Source of the DNA: JBLIRR01 sp049472395
GTDB lineage: Bacteria; SZUA-182; DTGQ01; JBLIRR01
Reading direction: 5' to 3'
Assembly: GCA_049472395.1 (NCBI GenBank)
Contig: JBLIRR010000005.1
Span: forward strand, 171,735 to 235,734
DNA: 64,000 bases
The notes under the pieces are model-generated. The model was given only the letters and a program-made list of their open reading frames with translations, did no database searches and had not been told where the DNA came from. The translations under genes and the position numbers were made by a program. Positions 37,692 to 47,067 of this stretch are shown in pieces; position 1 is the stretch's first letter, and every line of letters begins with the position of its first letter.

Positions 37692-38459
37692 CTATTTTTC
37701 TATCTTAAATAGTATCAGGGTTATATTATCCCTCCCTCCCCCTTCATTTGCTAAAGAAATTAAATTTTTACCAAGATCTTCCAAATCTTTCCCCTCATAG
37801 GATAGAAGCTCTGCATGAAATTCCTCCTCTTCCACCATTCCATAAAGGCCATCGCTACATAACAAATAAATATCCTCGATCATTAGTTGTTCAGAGAAAA
37901 GATCAAGATTGATTTTATTCCTGGGTCCAAGTGAACGTGTAATGATATTTTTTTTCGGATGGAATCTGGCTTCCTGAGGAGTAATCTTCCCTATTTTTAC
38001 CATCTCGTGCACTAATGTATGATCTTCGGAAAGTTGAGTAATTTCTCCTCCACGAACTCGATATAACCTGGAATCACCAATATGACCGACGTAGAGTTTT
38101 TCACCATTAGCGAGAGCGACTGTAAAAGTAGTTCCCATCCCCCGTTTTGCCGGATTATTTAAACCATATTTATACACTGAAGCATTCGCTTGATCAGCAG
38201 CATATTTAATAATAGAGGCAAGGTATTCATAATTCGTATCTATTTCAAAAGGCAGTGTAATCTCTTCATCATGAAGGAATGTGTAAATTGTGGTTAAAAA
38301 GACATCCACTGCCATTTTACTTGCCAATTCACCCCCTTCGATTCCGCCCATCCCATCAGCAACAACATAAATATTATTCTCGTTATCACAGATATAGTAA
38401 TCCTCATTTAATGGCCGTCTTTTCCCTCTATCAGTGAGGCCGAATCCAATAGCTTTCAT
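37692..38459 (-). CDS. PP2C-family serine/threonine phosphatase
   Basis: The protein has 255 residues. RPLNEDYYIC, VVADGMGGIEGGELAS, RGMGTTFTVAL, VGHIGDSRLYRVR, the SEDHTLVHEM segment and GGRDNITLIL carry the full set of metal-binding aspartates of a bacterial PP2C (Stp type). It removes phosphate from Ser/Thr of kinase targets, usually partnered with a Hanks-type kinase, but none is encoded here. The gene follows the kinase-receiver cluster on the same strand after 328 bases. Confidence 0.94.
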   Translation of the reverse strand: MKAIGFGLTDRGKRRPLNEDYYICDNENNIYVVADGMGGIEGGELASKMAVDVFLTTIYTFLHDEEITLPFEIDTNYEYLASIIKYAADQANASVYKYGLNNPAKRGMGTTFTVALANGEKLYVGHIGDSRLYRVRGGEITQLSEDHTLVHEMVKIGKITPQEARFHPKKNIITRSLGPRNKINLDLFSEQLMIEDIYLLCSDGLYGMVEEEEFHAELLSYEGKDLEDLGKNLISLANEGGGRDNITLILFKIEK

Positions 38460-38787
38460 ATCCGTATACTTACCCTATCTTTTTAATTTGTCAACCAATC
38501 CCTGGCACTATGTTCTCTATCTTTTCCCAACACACCCCAAAAAACCTCGTTTTCGTCGCGTTTTGTGTTGGACTCAAAATTATATTTTAGGTTTTACCTT
38601 ATATTCGGTATGTGAATGCATTTTCTTTTGTTTTTATTATATTTAATGTAATACTACAACTATCAGAAATGCGGAAATTAGAAATTTTTTCTGTGGTATT
38701 AAAAGAGGGTGCATATCCTGGTTTGATATCATAGGATGAGATTAAATTATTGATTTATTCTTAAGATATTTATTCCTGCCATTCTTC
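38460..38787. other. Intergenic region between receiver-kinase and PP2C genes
   Basis: The 328 bases are AT-rich without coding character. A hairpin, CCATTCTT paired with AAGAATGG at 38779-38800, overlaps the kinase stop but has no T-tract. No RNA gene was recognised. Confidence 0.4.
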
Positions 38788-40353
38788 TTATAAAGAATGG
38801 TTCGATGTGTCGGGTGGTATAGCATAGTGAGATACAAGCGGTAAAGATACGGTCACGTTCGTTCCTTTATTTTCTTCGCTCTCTATGTGGAGTGTCCCGT
38901 CATGAAGGTGCACTATTTGTTTGCACACAGAAAGACCTAGCCCAGTGCCTTTTGATTTTGTGGAAAAGAAGGGTTCATAGACTCTCTGTAAATTCTCTTT
39001 CCGAATTCCATTCCCATTGTCCTTAAAATATATGGAGATTACCTTCTCGCTCTGATACTCTGTTGCTATCTCTAATGTCCCATTAACTCCCTTAAGAGCA
39101 TCAGTGGCATTGTTTAATATATTCAGAAACATTTCCTTCATTTGGACTGGATCTGCCATCACAAGGGCAGATTGAAAAAATTTGGATTTTTTCACAATAG
39201 AAATTTTTTGTGTCTTACATCTTTCTCTGATAGAGGCAATACATTCATTGAGGATATTAATAATATTGACAACTTCATAATGCGGTGTCTTGATTCGTGA
39301 ATAAAACAAGAGATTATTTATAATTTGATTGCTTTCAAATATATTTTTTTCTATATTCGCAAGGTGTTTGTCGAGTGCGGGATTCTTCCGTTTTCGTTTT
39401 ATATTATAGACAGCAGCCTGCATAACTGCTAAAGGATTGCGGAGCTCGTGAGCAACTGTTGCTGCAAGGGCACCTATATCGGAGAGGCGCTTTGCATCAG
39501 CCAATTTTTTTTGAGTTTTCAATAATTCCTCGGTTTTCTCATTCACGAGTTTTTTAAAACTCTCCTTGTCTCTTTTCAGGACCTGTTCTGCTTCCTTAAG
39601 CTTTGTGATGTCGGTTACTATGCCAAGGATAGCTTTTTCTCCCTCATAATTAATCATTTTTGTGGTAAAAATCGTTTCTATTCTTTTACCTTTTTTTGTG
39701 ATAATAGTATTCTCAAAAGGAGGTATCTTCTCACCTTTCATATGCCTGCTGAAATTTGTTTTAATTATTTCTCGTGATTCAGGAGGGTGTAAGAAGAATA
39801 TATCAAAGGTCGGAGAATAAAACTCTCCTCTTTTATAGCCGGTAATCTCTTCACATCTCTTATTGGCATATATTACTTTGCCCTCCTTGCTGATAAAGAT
39901 CATGTTGGGGGAGTTCTCTGAGAGGGCCCGGAATTTCATTTCAGAGTCTCGTATAGCCTTCTCAGCCTTATTACGTTCAAAAGCATAACGTACAGAGCGG
40001 ACAAGCACGTTTGCATCTACCTGTCCCTTGACCAGATAATCCTGCGCACCATCCCGAACAGCCTTGACAGCTGTTGACTCATCATCAAAACCGGTCAAAA
40101 CGATAGTGGGTATCATGGGAGCTAAAGAGTGTATCTTGGAAAAAGTCTCAAATCCAAAGCTATCCGGCAGAGAAAGATCAAGCAGGACCATGTCAAAATT
40201 TTCATTAGTCACAAGGTCGATTCCTGTCGAGAGCCGGTCTGCCTTCTTCAAATCGAAGGTTATATCGTGTGCTTCACACAGCATTTCTTCAATTAAACGC
40301 ACATATCCGGCATTATCCTCGATTAATAAGATTCTGATTGATGTAGTATTCAT
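38788..40353 (-). CDS. Receiver-PAS-histidine kinase hybrid
   Basis: The protein has 521 residues. An N-terminal receiver (about 5-120, LLIEDN and MVLLDLSLPD with the phospho-acceptor Asp, VLTGFDD) is followed by a PAS/PAC domain (about 135-250), a coiled linker and a HisKA dimerisation helix (ATVAHELRNPLAV). An HATPase domain ends it (DNGNGIRKENL, KGTGLGLSVCKQIV). The kinase is soluble. ATG 40353 is 6 bases after the stop of the receiver gene and follows GGTGAGG; a longer frame would overlap that gene. Having its own receiver at the N-terminus suggests a relay in which the upstream kinase or receiver feeds in. Confidence 0.9.
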   Translation of the reverse strand: MNTTSIRILLIEDNAGYVRLIEEMLCEAHDITFDLKKADRLSTGIDLVTNENFDMVLLDLSLPDSFGFETFSKIHSLAPMIPTIVLTGFDDESTAVKAVRDGAQDYLVKGQVDANVLVRSVRYAFERNKAEKAIRDSEMKFRALSENSPNMIFISKEGKVIYANKRCEEITGYKRGEFYSPTFDIFFLHPPESREIIKTNFSRHMKGEKIPPFENTIITKKGKRIETIFTTKMINYEGEKAILGIVTDITKLKEAEQVLKRDKESFKKLVNEKTEELLKTQKKLADAKRLSDIGALAATVAHELRNPLAVMQAAVYNIKRKRKNPALDKHLANIEKNIFESNQIINNLLFYSRIKTPHYEVVNIINILNECIASIRERCKTQKISIVKKSKFFQSALVMADPVQMKEMFLNILNNATDALKGVNGTLEIATEYQSEKVISIYFKDNGNGIRKENLQRVYEPFFSTKSKGTGLGLSVCKQIVHLHDGTLHIESEENKGTNVTVSLPLVSHYAIPPDTSNHSL

Positions 40354-40358
40354 TCGCC

Positions 40359-40781
40359 TCACCCTGATGGAAGTTTTACGATATCTAACCAAAACTCTTC
40401 TATATATCTTATGATCTTTGTAAACTGATCAAGTTCTATCGGTTTGCAGATATAACAATTAGCATGCAGGCTGTAGGCTTTATTAATGTCCTCCTCGGCA
40501 TCTGAGACTGTAAGCACAACCACGGGGATGCTTTTTAATTTTTCATCTGTTTTGATCTCTTTAAGAACCTCACGTCCATCTTTTTTCGGCAGATTTAAAT
40601 CAAGGAGGATGATATCCGGACGGGGAACATGAGCATAAGGTCCCTCTCTGCGGAGAAATGCTAAGGCTGCTTCCCCATCTTCAACTGTATGCAAATTGTC
40701 CCATACATGACAATCTTTAAAAGCTTCTATGGTGAGGCGCACATCTCCTTCATTATCCTCTACGAGCAAAATTTCACACAT
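40359..40781 (-). CDS. Single-domain response regulator (Rcp1-like)
   Basis: The protein has 140 residues, a receiver only. ILLVEDNEGDVRLT, DIILLDLNLPKKDG with the phospho-acceptor Asp, VVVLTVSDAEEDI and CYICKPIEL (conserved Thr and Lys) are all in place. The LPKKDG and NEGDVRL pattern is that of the phytochrome-partner (Rcp1) type. With no output domain it passes phosphate on or binds a partner. It is 5 bases from the receiver-kinase gene and 85 bases from the upstream sensor kinase, so the three form one operon. Confidence 0.92.
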   Translation of the reverse strand: MCEILLVEDNEGDVRLTIEAFKDCHVWDNLHTVEDGEAALAFLRREGPYAHVPRPDIILLDLNLPKKDGREVLKEIKTDEKLKSIPVVVLTVSDAEEDINKAYSLHANCYICKPIELDQFTKIIRYIEEFWLDIVKLPSG

Positions 40782-40866
40782 TTTATTAGTCAGTATGTAT
40801 ACTCATTTATTATGTATACTCATTTATAGTGATAGATAGTAATATAAATATCCTTATCTTGTCAAT

Positions 40867-42189
40867 TTATCTGTGAGGAATTGAAAAATAAAATGTAGCC
40901 CCTTTTCCCATTTCAGATTCAACCCATATATGGCCATTATGACGTTCCACTATTTTTTTACAGATAGCCAGTCCGATACCCGTACCGGGATATTGGGATT
41001 GAGAATGAAGGCGCTGAAAGACTTCAAAAATGCGCTCAGCATATTGGGTGTCAAAGCCAATCCCGTTATCACGTATTGAGAATATGCTTTCTGACTCGTT
41101 TTGCACCGCACAGACATGAATTTGGGGCGGAGTTTTCCCTCTAAATTTAATAGCATTGCTAAGAAGATTTTGAAATAATTGAACAAGCTGAAAGTTATCA
41201 GCAATAATGTGTGGCAGTGAATTATGCGTGATTGAGGCATTGGTCTCTCTAATCGCCACTCGCAGATTGGTGACCGCTTGATCAAAAGCCATTGTGGAGT
41301 CAATTGGTTCAAAATTTTTACCTTTTTTCCCTATTCGTGAATACGCCAGCAGGTCTTTAATAAGCTTTTGCATGCGTTTTGATCCATCTATTGCATAATT
41401 GATGAAATCATCTGCATCAGCATCAAGTTTGCCTCTATATCTGCGCGATAAGAGCTGCAGATAGCTCACTATCATACGCAGAGGTTCCTGTAAATCATGT
41501 GATGCCACGTAAGCAAACCGCTCTAGTTCAGAATTAGAAAGGGAGAGCTCTTCTGCACGCTCAGCCAACTTGAGTTCCGCTTCCTTTCGACCTGAAATGT
41601 CCTTGAAATCTTCAACAATTCCTATTAACTCGCCATGCGGGTCTCGAAAAGGAGTAGCTGTCACAATGCACGAGATTTTAGTCCCATCTTTTCGCTCTTT
41701 TTCTATATCACATTCCACGCTCTCTTCACTTTCAAGGACTCTTTTTAATGTGCAGTGAACCGTTTGACACAAAGGGCCATGAAATGTCTCATAACACTTT
41801 TTGCTTTTCGCCTCATCGATGCTTACGCCGGACATTTTTGATAATGTCCTGTTAATTCTCAGTACGTTAAAATTTTTATCAATGAGACGCATACCATCGG
41901 CAGCAGTGTTGAATATCTGATCAAGCTCCAAATTTATATATTTGATTCTCTCTTTCTCCTGGTTAAGCCTGATGATCATGTGCTGCGCATACCATCCCAA
42001 TGTCATGATCATAAGTATAATTAATGCTCGCATCCATATTTCGTGGACATTAGGGGAAAATAAATGTTCCATGAGCCCACCTCCTTCGAGGAAGATATAC
42101 GCATGTATAGCTGATTCAAGGATCCAGTAAAGAATTGCAAGGCCTGCTGCTACGAGTATAAAACGAATATGTAAGTTTATTCTTTTCAT
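40867..42189 (-). CDS. Membrane PAS-histidine kinase
   Basis: The protein has 440 residues. Two hydrophobic segments (about 8-30 and 50-70) anchor it. A PAS/PAC domain (about 85-200) is followed by HisKA with the box ASHDLQEPLRM, typical of phytochrome-type kinases, and HATPase (IRDNGIGFDTQ, GTGIGLAICKKIV). It should phosphorylate the adjacent Rcp1-like regulator. Both PAS domains of this cluster resemble those of the CheB/CheR protein near the start of the window (shared motif CHDIW/CYETFHGPLC type). The ATG has only a weak ribosome site. Confidence 0.92.
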   Translation of the reverse strand: MKRINLHIRFILVAAGLAILYWILESAIHAYIFLEGGGLMEHLFSPNVHEIWMRALIILMIMTLGWYAQHMIIRLNQEKERIKYINLELDQIFNTAADGMRLIDKNFNVLRINRTLSKMSGVSIDEAKSKKCYETFHGPLCQTVHCTLKRVLESEESVECDIEKERKDGTKISCIVTATPFRDPHGELIGIVEDFKDISGRKEAELKLAERAEELSLSNSELERFAYVASHDLQEPLRMIVSYLQLLSRRYRGKLDADADDFINYAIDGSKRMQKLIKDLLAYSRIGKKGKNFEPIDSTMAFDQAVTNLRVAIRETNASITHNSLPHIIADNFQLVQLFQNLLSNAIKFRGKTPPQIHVCAVQNESESIFSIRDNGIGFDTQYAERIFEVFQRLHSQSQYPGTGIGLAICKKIVERHNGHIWVESEMGKGATFYFSIPHR

Positions 42190-42341
42190 TTTTTCATTTT
42201 TCTTTCCGAAAATCTTTTGATAATATTATATACTATATTATAAAAAAGAGGAATAACAAAGGTCCCATTCTAATCTTGAACAGATAATATAATTTCAAGG
42301 CCAGCTCCTTTAAAAGGCGCTTGAAAAAGAGGAGAGTGATT

Positions 42342-44930
42342 ATGCAATTTGATAAACTTACCTTAAAAGCCCAACAGGTTATTCAGGAGGCTCAATCGTT
42401 AGCAGAACAGAATAATCATCAGATTATCTCTCCCCTCTATTTGCTTTTGGCAATGATAGACCAGAAAGAGGGTGTTACGCTCCCCTTATTAAAAAAACTT
42501 GGTGTTGATCCTGCTCTCGTGAGAGATCGGGTAAAACAGCAGATCGACAATCTGCCAAAGGTATATGGAGGCGCGACACAGGCATATATTTCTACTGAGC
42601 TTAAAAGAGTGTTTGATAATGCCTTTATGGAGGCCAAGAGATTAAAAGATGAGTATGTGAGCAATGAACATCTCTTGATTGCCATAGCAGAGCAGGGCAG
42701 CGAAGCAGCAGGCAAGATCCTGAATGAAATGGGTGTAACAAAGGATAAGATTTTAGCCACACTCGTGAGCATACGAGGCCAGCAAAGAATTACAGATCCC
42801 AATCCTGAGGATAAATATGAGGTATTATCCAAATATGGGCGCGATCTCACCGAGCTTGCCAGACGCAACAAACTTGATCCTATAATCGGCAGGGATGATG
42901 AAATTAGAAGGATGATTCAGGTGCTCTCCCGCAGGACCAAGAATAATCCTGTATTGATCGGAGAGCCTGGTGTGGGGAAGACTGCCATTGTTGAGGGCTT
43001 GGCACAGAGAATTATAAGCGGTGATATACCCGAAGGATTAAAGGACAAAAAGATAGTCGCAATGGATATTGGCGCAATGATCGCAGGAGCAAAATTCCGC
43101 GGAGAATTTGAGGATCGCCTCAAGGCCTTTATTAAAGAAATTGAAGCATCGGATGGCCAGATTATTCTTTTTATCGATGAGATTCATAACCTTGTGGGTG
43201 CCGGACGTGCAGAGGGGGCTATAGATGCCTCAAATATGTTAAAACCAGCCCTGGCGAGGGGAGAGCTTCGTTGTGTCGGAGCCACAACCCTTGATGAATA
43301 CAGAAAATATATTGAGAAGGACCCCGCTCTTGAGCGGAGATTTCAGCCGGTCCTAGTGGCTGAGCCTAACGTGACCGATACTATTGCGATACTGCGAGGA
43401 TTAAAGGAGAAGTATGAGGTTCATCATGGAGTAAAGATTACGGATGCTGCTATTGTGGCGGCAGCGACATTATCGCACCGCTATATCACGGATCGATTTC
43501 TCCCTGATAAAGCCGTTGATTTGATCGATGAGGCTGCCTCCAGGTTACGTATTGAAATAGACAGCCTTCCCACGGAGATTGATGAGATAAAAAGAAAAAT
43601 TATTCAGCTTGAGATTGAGCGGCAGGCCCTTAAGAAAGAGAAGGATGAGGCTTCAAAGGAGCGGCTTTTGAAGATCGAAAAGGAGTTGGCAAATCTTAAG
43701 GCAGAACAGAATGAACTGAGCATCCAGTGGAAGGCTGAGAAAGATACGATCACAAATATACGTGCGACAAAGGAGCGCATTGAGGAGACGCGCATCGAGG
43801 CGGAGAGTGCAGAACGGAGTGGAAATCTTGAAAAGGCTGCGGAACTTCGGTACGGTACCTTAGAGTCATTGAAGAAGAAATTAGCAGAAGAGAGTAACAA
43901 GCTTGCTGATATTCAACAGGACAAAAAGATGCTCAAGGAGGAGGTGGATGAAGAGGATATTGCCGAAGTGGTGGTCGCGTGGACTGGTATTCCCATATCG
44001 AATCTTATGGAGGGAGAAAAGGAGAAGCTCATTACCATGGAGGAACGTTTGCGCAGACGGGTAGTGGGCCAGGATGAGGCGCTTTCCTTGGTGTCGAATT
44101 GCCTAAGGAGGGCACGTTCAGGTCTTCAGGACCCGAATAGACCACTCGGATCATTTATATTCATGGGACCTACCGGCGTCGGGAAAACAGAACTTGCGCG
44201 TGCTCTCGCGGAATTTTTATTTGATGATGAGCATGGCATGGTGCGTATAGATATGTCGGAATACATGGAAAAGCATTCTGTCGCGCGCTTAATAGGCGCA
44301 CCTCCCGGGTATGTCGGCTATGAAGAGGGGGGGCAGTTAACAGAGGCAATCAGACGACATCCCTATTGTGTGGTGTTGTTTGATGAGATTGAAAAGGCCC
44401 ATCATGATGTATTCAATATTATGCTTCAGATTATGGATGATGGCCGTTTAAGTGACGGGAAGGGAAGAACAGTTGATTTTAAAAATACCGTCATTATTAT
44501 GACCTCAAATATAGGGAGCCAGTGGATTCACAAATTGGGGGATGAAGAGTATTCCAAAATGAAGGAAATGGCGACAGAGAGCCTGCGGAATCATTTTAAG
44601 CCGGAGTTTCTCAACAGGATTGATGAAATTATTATCTTTCATAATCTAGGAGTCGAAGAGATAAAAAAGATAGTTGATATTCAGCTCGAAAGGTTGATTG
44701 AGAGGTTGCAGGAGAAAAAATTTGATCTCGTTATCTCAGATGAGGTGAAAGAGTTTTTGGCGCATGAAGGATATGATCCTACCTATGGCGCCCGCCCTAT
44801 AAAGCGGGCATTGCAAAATCACATCCAGAACCCCCTTGCAATGCAGCTTCTTGCGGGACAATTCCTGGAAGGAGATACAATTAAAGCACTCATGGGTCCT
44901 GAAAAGAAGGTTATGTTCGAAAAATTCTAA
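42342..44930 (+). CDS. clpB: Chaperone ClpB (Hsp100 disaggregase)
   Basis: The protein has 862 residues, the normal size. A Clp N-domain (about 1-150) is followed by AAA-1 (GEPGVGKT about residue 206), a long coiled-coil middle domain (about 400-530: EKDEASKERL etc.) and AAA-2 (GPTGVGKT about residue 608). The C-terminal domain includes YGARPIKRAL. The middle domain marks ClpB rather than ClpA/C. With DnaK it resolubilises aggregated proteins. ATG 42342 is preceded by AAGAGGAG; an in-frame TTG lies 7 codons upstream. I saw no CIRCE-like or convincing heat-shock promoter in the 150 bases upstream. Confidence 0.97.
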   Translation: MQFDKLTLKAQQVIQEAQSLAEQNNHQIISPLYLLLAMIDQKEGVTLPLLKKLGVDPALVRDRVKQQIDNLPKVYGGATQAYISTELKRVFDNAFMEAKRLKDEYVSNEHLLIAIAEQGSEAAGKILNEMGVTKDKILATLVSIRGQQRITDPNPEDKYEVLSKYGRDLTELARRNKLDPIIGRDDEIRRMIQVLSRRTKNNPVLIGEPGVGKTAIVEGLAQRIISGDIPEGLKDKKIVAMDIGAMIAGAKFRGEFEDRLKAFIKEIEASDGQIILFIDEIHNLVGAGRAEGAIDASNMLKPALARGELRCVGATTLDEYRKYIEKDPALERRFQPVLVAEPNVTDTIAILRGLKEKYEVHHGVKITDAAIVAAATLSHRYITDRFLPDKAVDLIDEAASRLRIEIDSLPTEIDEIKRKIIQLEIERQALKKEKDEASKERLLKIEKELANLKAEQNELSIQWKAEKDTITNIRATKERIEETRIEAESAERSGNLEKAAELRYGTLESLKKKLAEESNKLADIQQDKKMLKEEVDEEDIAEVVVAWTGIPISNLMEGEKEKLITMEERLRRRVVGQDEALSLVSNCLRRARSGLQDPNRPLGSFIFMGPTGVGKTELARALAEFLFDDEHGMVRIDMSEYMEKHSVARLIGAPPGYVGYEEGGQLTEAIRRHPYCVVLFDEIEKAHHDVFNIMLQIMDDGRLSDGKGRTVDFKNTVIIMTSNIGSQWIHKLGDEEYSKMKEMATESLRNHFKPEFLNRIDEIIIFHNLGVEEIKKIVDIQLERLIERLQEKKFDLVISDEVKEFLAHEGYDPTYGARPIKRALQNHIQNPLAMQLLAGQFLEGDTIKALMGPEKKVMFEKF

Positions 44931-45022
44931 TTGCCCGGATTGAATTTTAATATCACATTTGCCGATAAAAAAATGTTGATACTACTGTTTAGTTATATAG
45001 TCATATTTTTTTTAAGGTAAGT

Positions 45023-46168
45023 ATGAACGTTTACGAAAGAATTCCACCTTGTGAATTGCCAAATTCCATAAGGAATATGGTAGATCCAGCAGCACCTCAC
45101 CATATTAAATCTATGATTATCAGAGGAATCAAACCAATGCCGGCAATTGACAGGGTTACTGCTCTTTATGTCCTTCTTGATGATTCTGATCTGACCATAA
45201 AACACGGGGCTGTCAAAACGCTTTTTTCTCTTCGTGATTCTATTCTTAAACCAGCATTATGCAATCCATTTATGCATCCATATGTGCTCGATTTTCTTTT
45301 TCGAAGAATGCCGCCGAATTATTCGCTGAGACTTGACATTATTGAAAATCCATCTGTTTCTGACGCCACGTTGATAGAGGCTGCTTCCACCTCTATTCCG
45401 GAACATCTGCAAGTTATTGCCGAAGATCCCTCACGTGTTATGCAAAATACTAAAATCCTCGAAGCCCTTTATAAAAATCCCGACACTCCAAAATCTGCCC
45501 TTGATTCTCTCATAGATTATGCGAAGAACTGTGGCATAGTGGTTGAAAGTATCCCGGAACTGGGCAGTAAAGCCCAGAAGACGACAGATATTGATACTAT
45601 TTTAGAGAAGATAGAATTAGTGCTTCCTCATTGTTCTCAAGACATGATGCAGGAGTTTTCGCAGGAGGAGCTTAGTCAAATAGCTGATAGCCAATTACCA
45701 GCTGGTTTTGAAAAAGAGCTCATGGAGGAAAGAGAGGATTATACAGAGGAGGAAAAGCATGCATTGTATAATGCAATTAATAATTTGCCTCATGCACAAA
45801 AAATAATTCTGGCACGAAGAGGTAATCGAGAAGTACGAGAGATTCTTTTAAGGGATCCAAATACGATGGTTCTTTTGGGATTAGTGCATAATCCGGGCCT
45901 CACCAGTCGTGAAGCTTGTATTCTAGTCCAGAACAAATCAATAGATGACCGGATTATGACAATACTTTCCGGTAACAAAAGATTGGTCAAAGACTACAGG
46001 ATGAAATTGGCTCTCATTCATAATCCCAAGTTCCAAATATCTGAGGCAAGAAAGCTTGTTCAGGAATTAGGGAAATATGAGCTCAGCACTCTTTCTAAGA
46101 GCAGAGAGGTCTCAGGAGCTATTTCCTCATTTGCAAAAAGGCTTTATGAAACACGATTTGGGAGATAG
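45023..46168 (+). CDS. Helical repeat protein, unknown (paralogue of the next gene)
   Basis: The protein has 381 residues. It is all-helical with repeated INNLPHAQKIILARRGN, LLRDPNTMVLLGLVHN and KLALIHNPKFQ segments (variant leucine-rich/HEAT-like units). No signal or membrane segment is seen. The N-terminal 90 residues (YERIPPCELP, PMPAIDRVTALYVL, ILKPAL) and the C-terminal 140 residues match the next gene; a middle block (about 90-240) is present only here. Similar proteins are common in deltaproteobacteria-like genomes with no assigned role. ATG follows AAGG. It probably belongs with the following paralogue and the cyclase in one unit. Confidence 0.75.
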   Translation: MNVYERIPPCELPNSIRNMVDPAAPHHIKSMIIRGIKPMPAIDRVTALYVLLDDSDLTIKHGAVKTLFSLRDSILKPALCNPFMHPYVLDFLFRRMPPNYSLRLDIIENPSVSDATLIEAASTSIPEHLQVIAEDPSRVMQNTKILEALYKNPDTPKSALDSLIDYAKNCGIVVESIPELGSKAQKTTDIDTILEKIELVLPHCSQDMMQEFSQEELSQIADSQLPAGFEKELMEEREDYTEEEKHALYNAINNLPHAQKIILARRGNREVREILLRDPNTMVLLGLVHNPGLTSREACILVQNKSIDDRIMTILSGNKRLVKDYRMKLALIHNPKFQISEARKLVQELGKYELSTLSKSREVSGAISSFAKRLYETRFGR

Positions 46169-46307
46169 TGCAATGTGGAAAAAATAAATAGAAAAAATAA
46201 TCTAATGGAGGAATAGTTCTCACGGAGTATCCGATAAGAAAATAATGGGTGAAAAAGATGGGGGAGTGATTATGTAAAGCTAACACTTAATAAGTGGTGT
46301 ATTAAAA

Positions 46308-47063
46308 ATGAATGAATATAGAAAAATCCCTTATAATGAAATCCCCGATTCGATTAAAGCAATTATAAATCCTGAGAGTCCATTATCCCAACGATCCGAA
46401 GTTATTAAAAATATAAAAGTCATGCCGCCTGGTGAGGCCATTATGGCTCTCTATATTTTAATGGATGATCCGGAGGAGGAAATAAAAGAGGAGGCGCTTA
46501 ATGCACTTTCCTCTTTGCTCGATACCGTTCTTAAACCTGCCTTGGCTGATCAGTCTGTCCATCCTTATATAATCGATTTCTTTTCAATTCCTAATCAAGA
46601 GCTCGTGAAGGAAACCCCCTCTGCACAAAATGAGGGAGAGAAAGAGAATCTCGAACTGTGGAGGGAAGTGAAGAATATGACGATTGGGCAAAAGATGGTG
46701 CTTGCTCAGAATGGTAATAAGGAAGCACGGTCATTGCTCATAAGAGAATCAAACAAGATGATTCTTCGTGGATTGATCAACAATGGGCGCATTACCGCAT
46801 CAGAAGTGCTCATGTTGGCCAATAGCAGGTCGGTGGATGAGAACATTATTCGCACCATTGCCTCAAATAGAGAATGGATGAAAGACTATAAGATGCAATT
46901 GGCAGTTATTCGCAATCCTAAATGTCCTCTTGAGACGTCAAGAAGACTTATTTTATTACTCCATAAAAATGATCTAAGGGACATCTCAAAAAGTAAGGAC
47001 CTTCCGTCAGCCCTTGTGACAATTGCAAAAAAGCTTTACGGAATAAAAAGTAAACAGCATTGA
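46308..47063 (+). CDS. Helical repeat protein, shorter paralogue
   Basis: The protein has 251 residues. It aligns end to end with the preceding protein except for a gap over that protein's middle (its 90-240). It has the NMTIGQKMVLAQNGNKEA, LIRESNKMILRGLINN and MQLAVIRNPKCPLE units and ends LYGIKSKQH. It ends 4 bases before the cyclase gene, so coupling is likely. The pair looks like a tandem duplication followed by loss or gain of the central block. The start ATG has only a weak ribosome site. Confidence 0.75.
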   Translation: MNEYRKIPYNEIPDSIKAIINPESPLSQRSEVIKNIKVMPPGEAIMALYILMDDPEEEIKEEALNALSSLLDTVLKPALADQSVHPYIIDFFSIPNQELVKETPSAQNEGEKENLELWREVKNMTIGQKMVLAQNGNKEARSLLIRESNKMILRGLINNGRITASEVLMLANSRSVDENIIRTIASNREWMKDYKMQLAVIRNPKCPLETSRRLILLLHKNDLRDISKSKDLPSALVTIAKKLYGIKSKQH

Positions 47064-47067
47064 TCAT

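Noticed and set aside
38500..38520. Sigma-54 promoter-like TGGCAC
   Set aside because: The second element GC at the required distance is missing (TTCTCT follows), so it does not match the GG-N10-GC spacing.
42190..42341. Heat-shock (CIRCE or sigma-32) control site before clpB
   Set aside because: I found no inverted GAGTGCTAA-type box and no adequately spaced sigma-32-like hexamers; only AT-rich runs are present.
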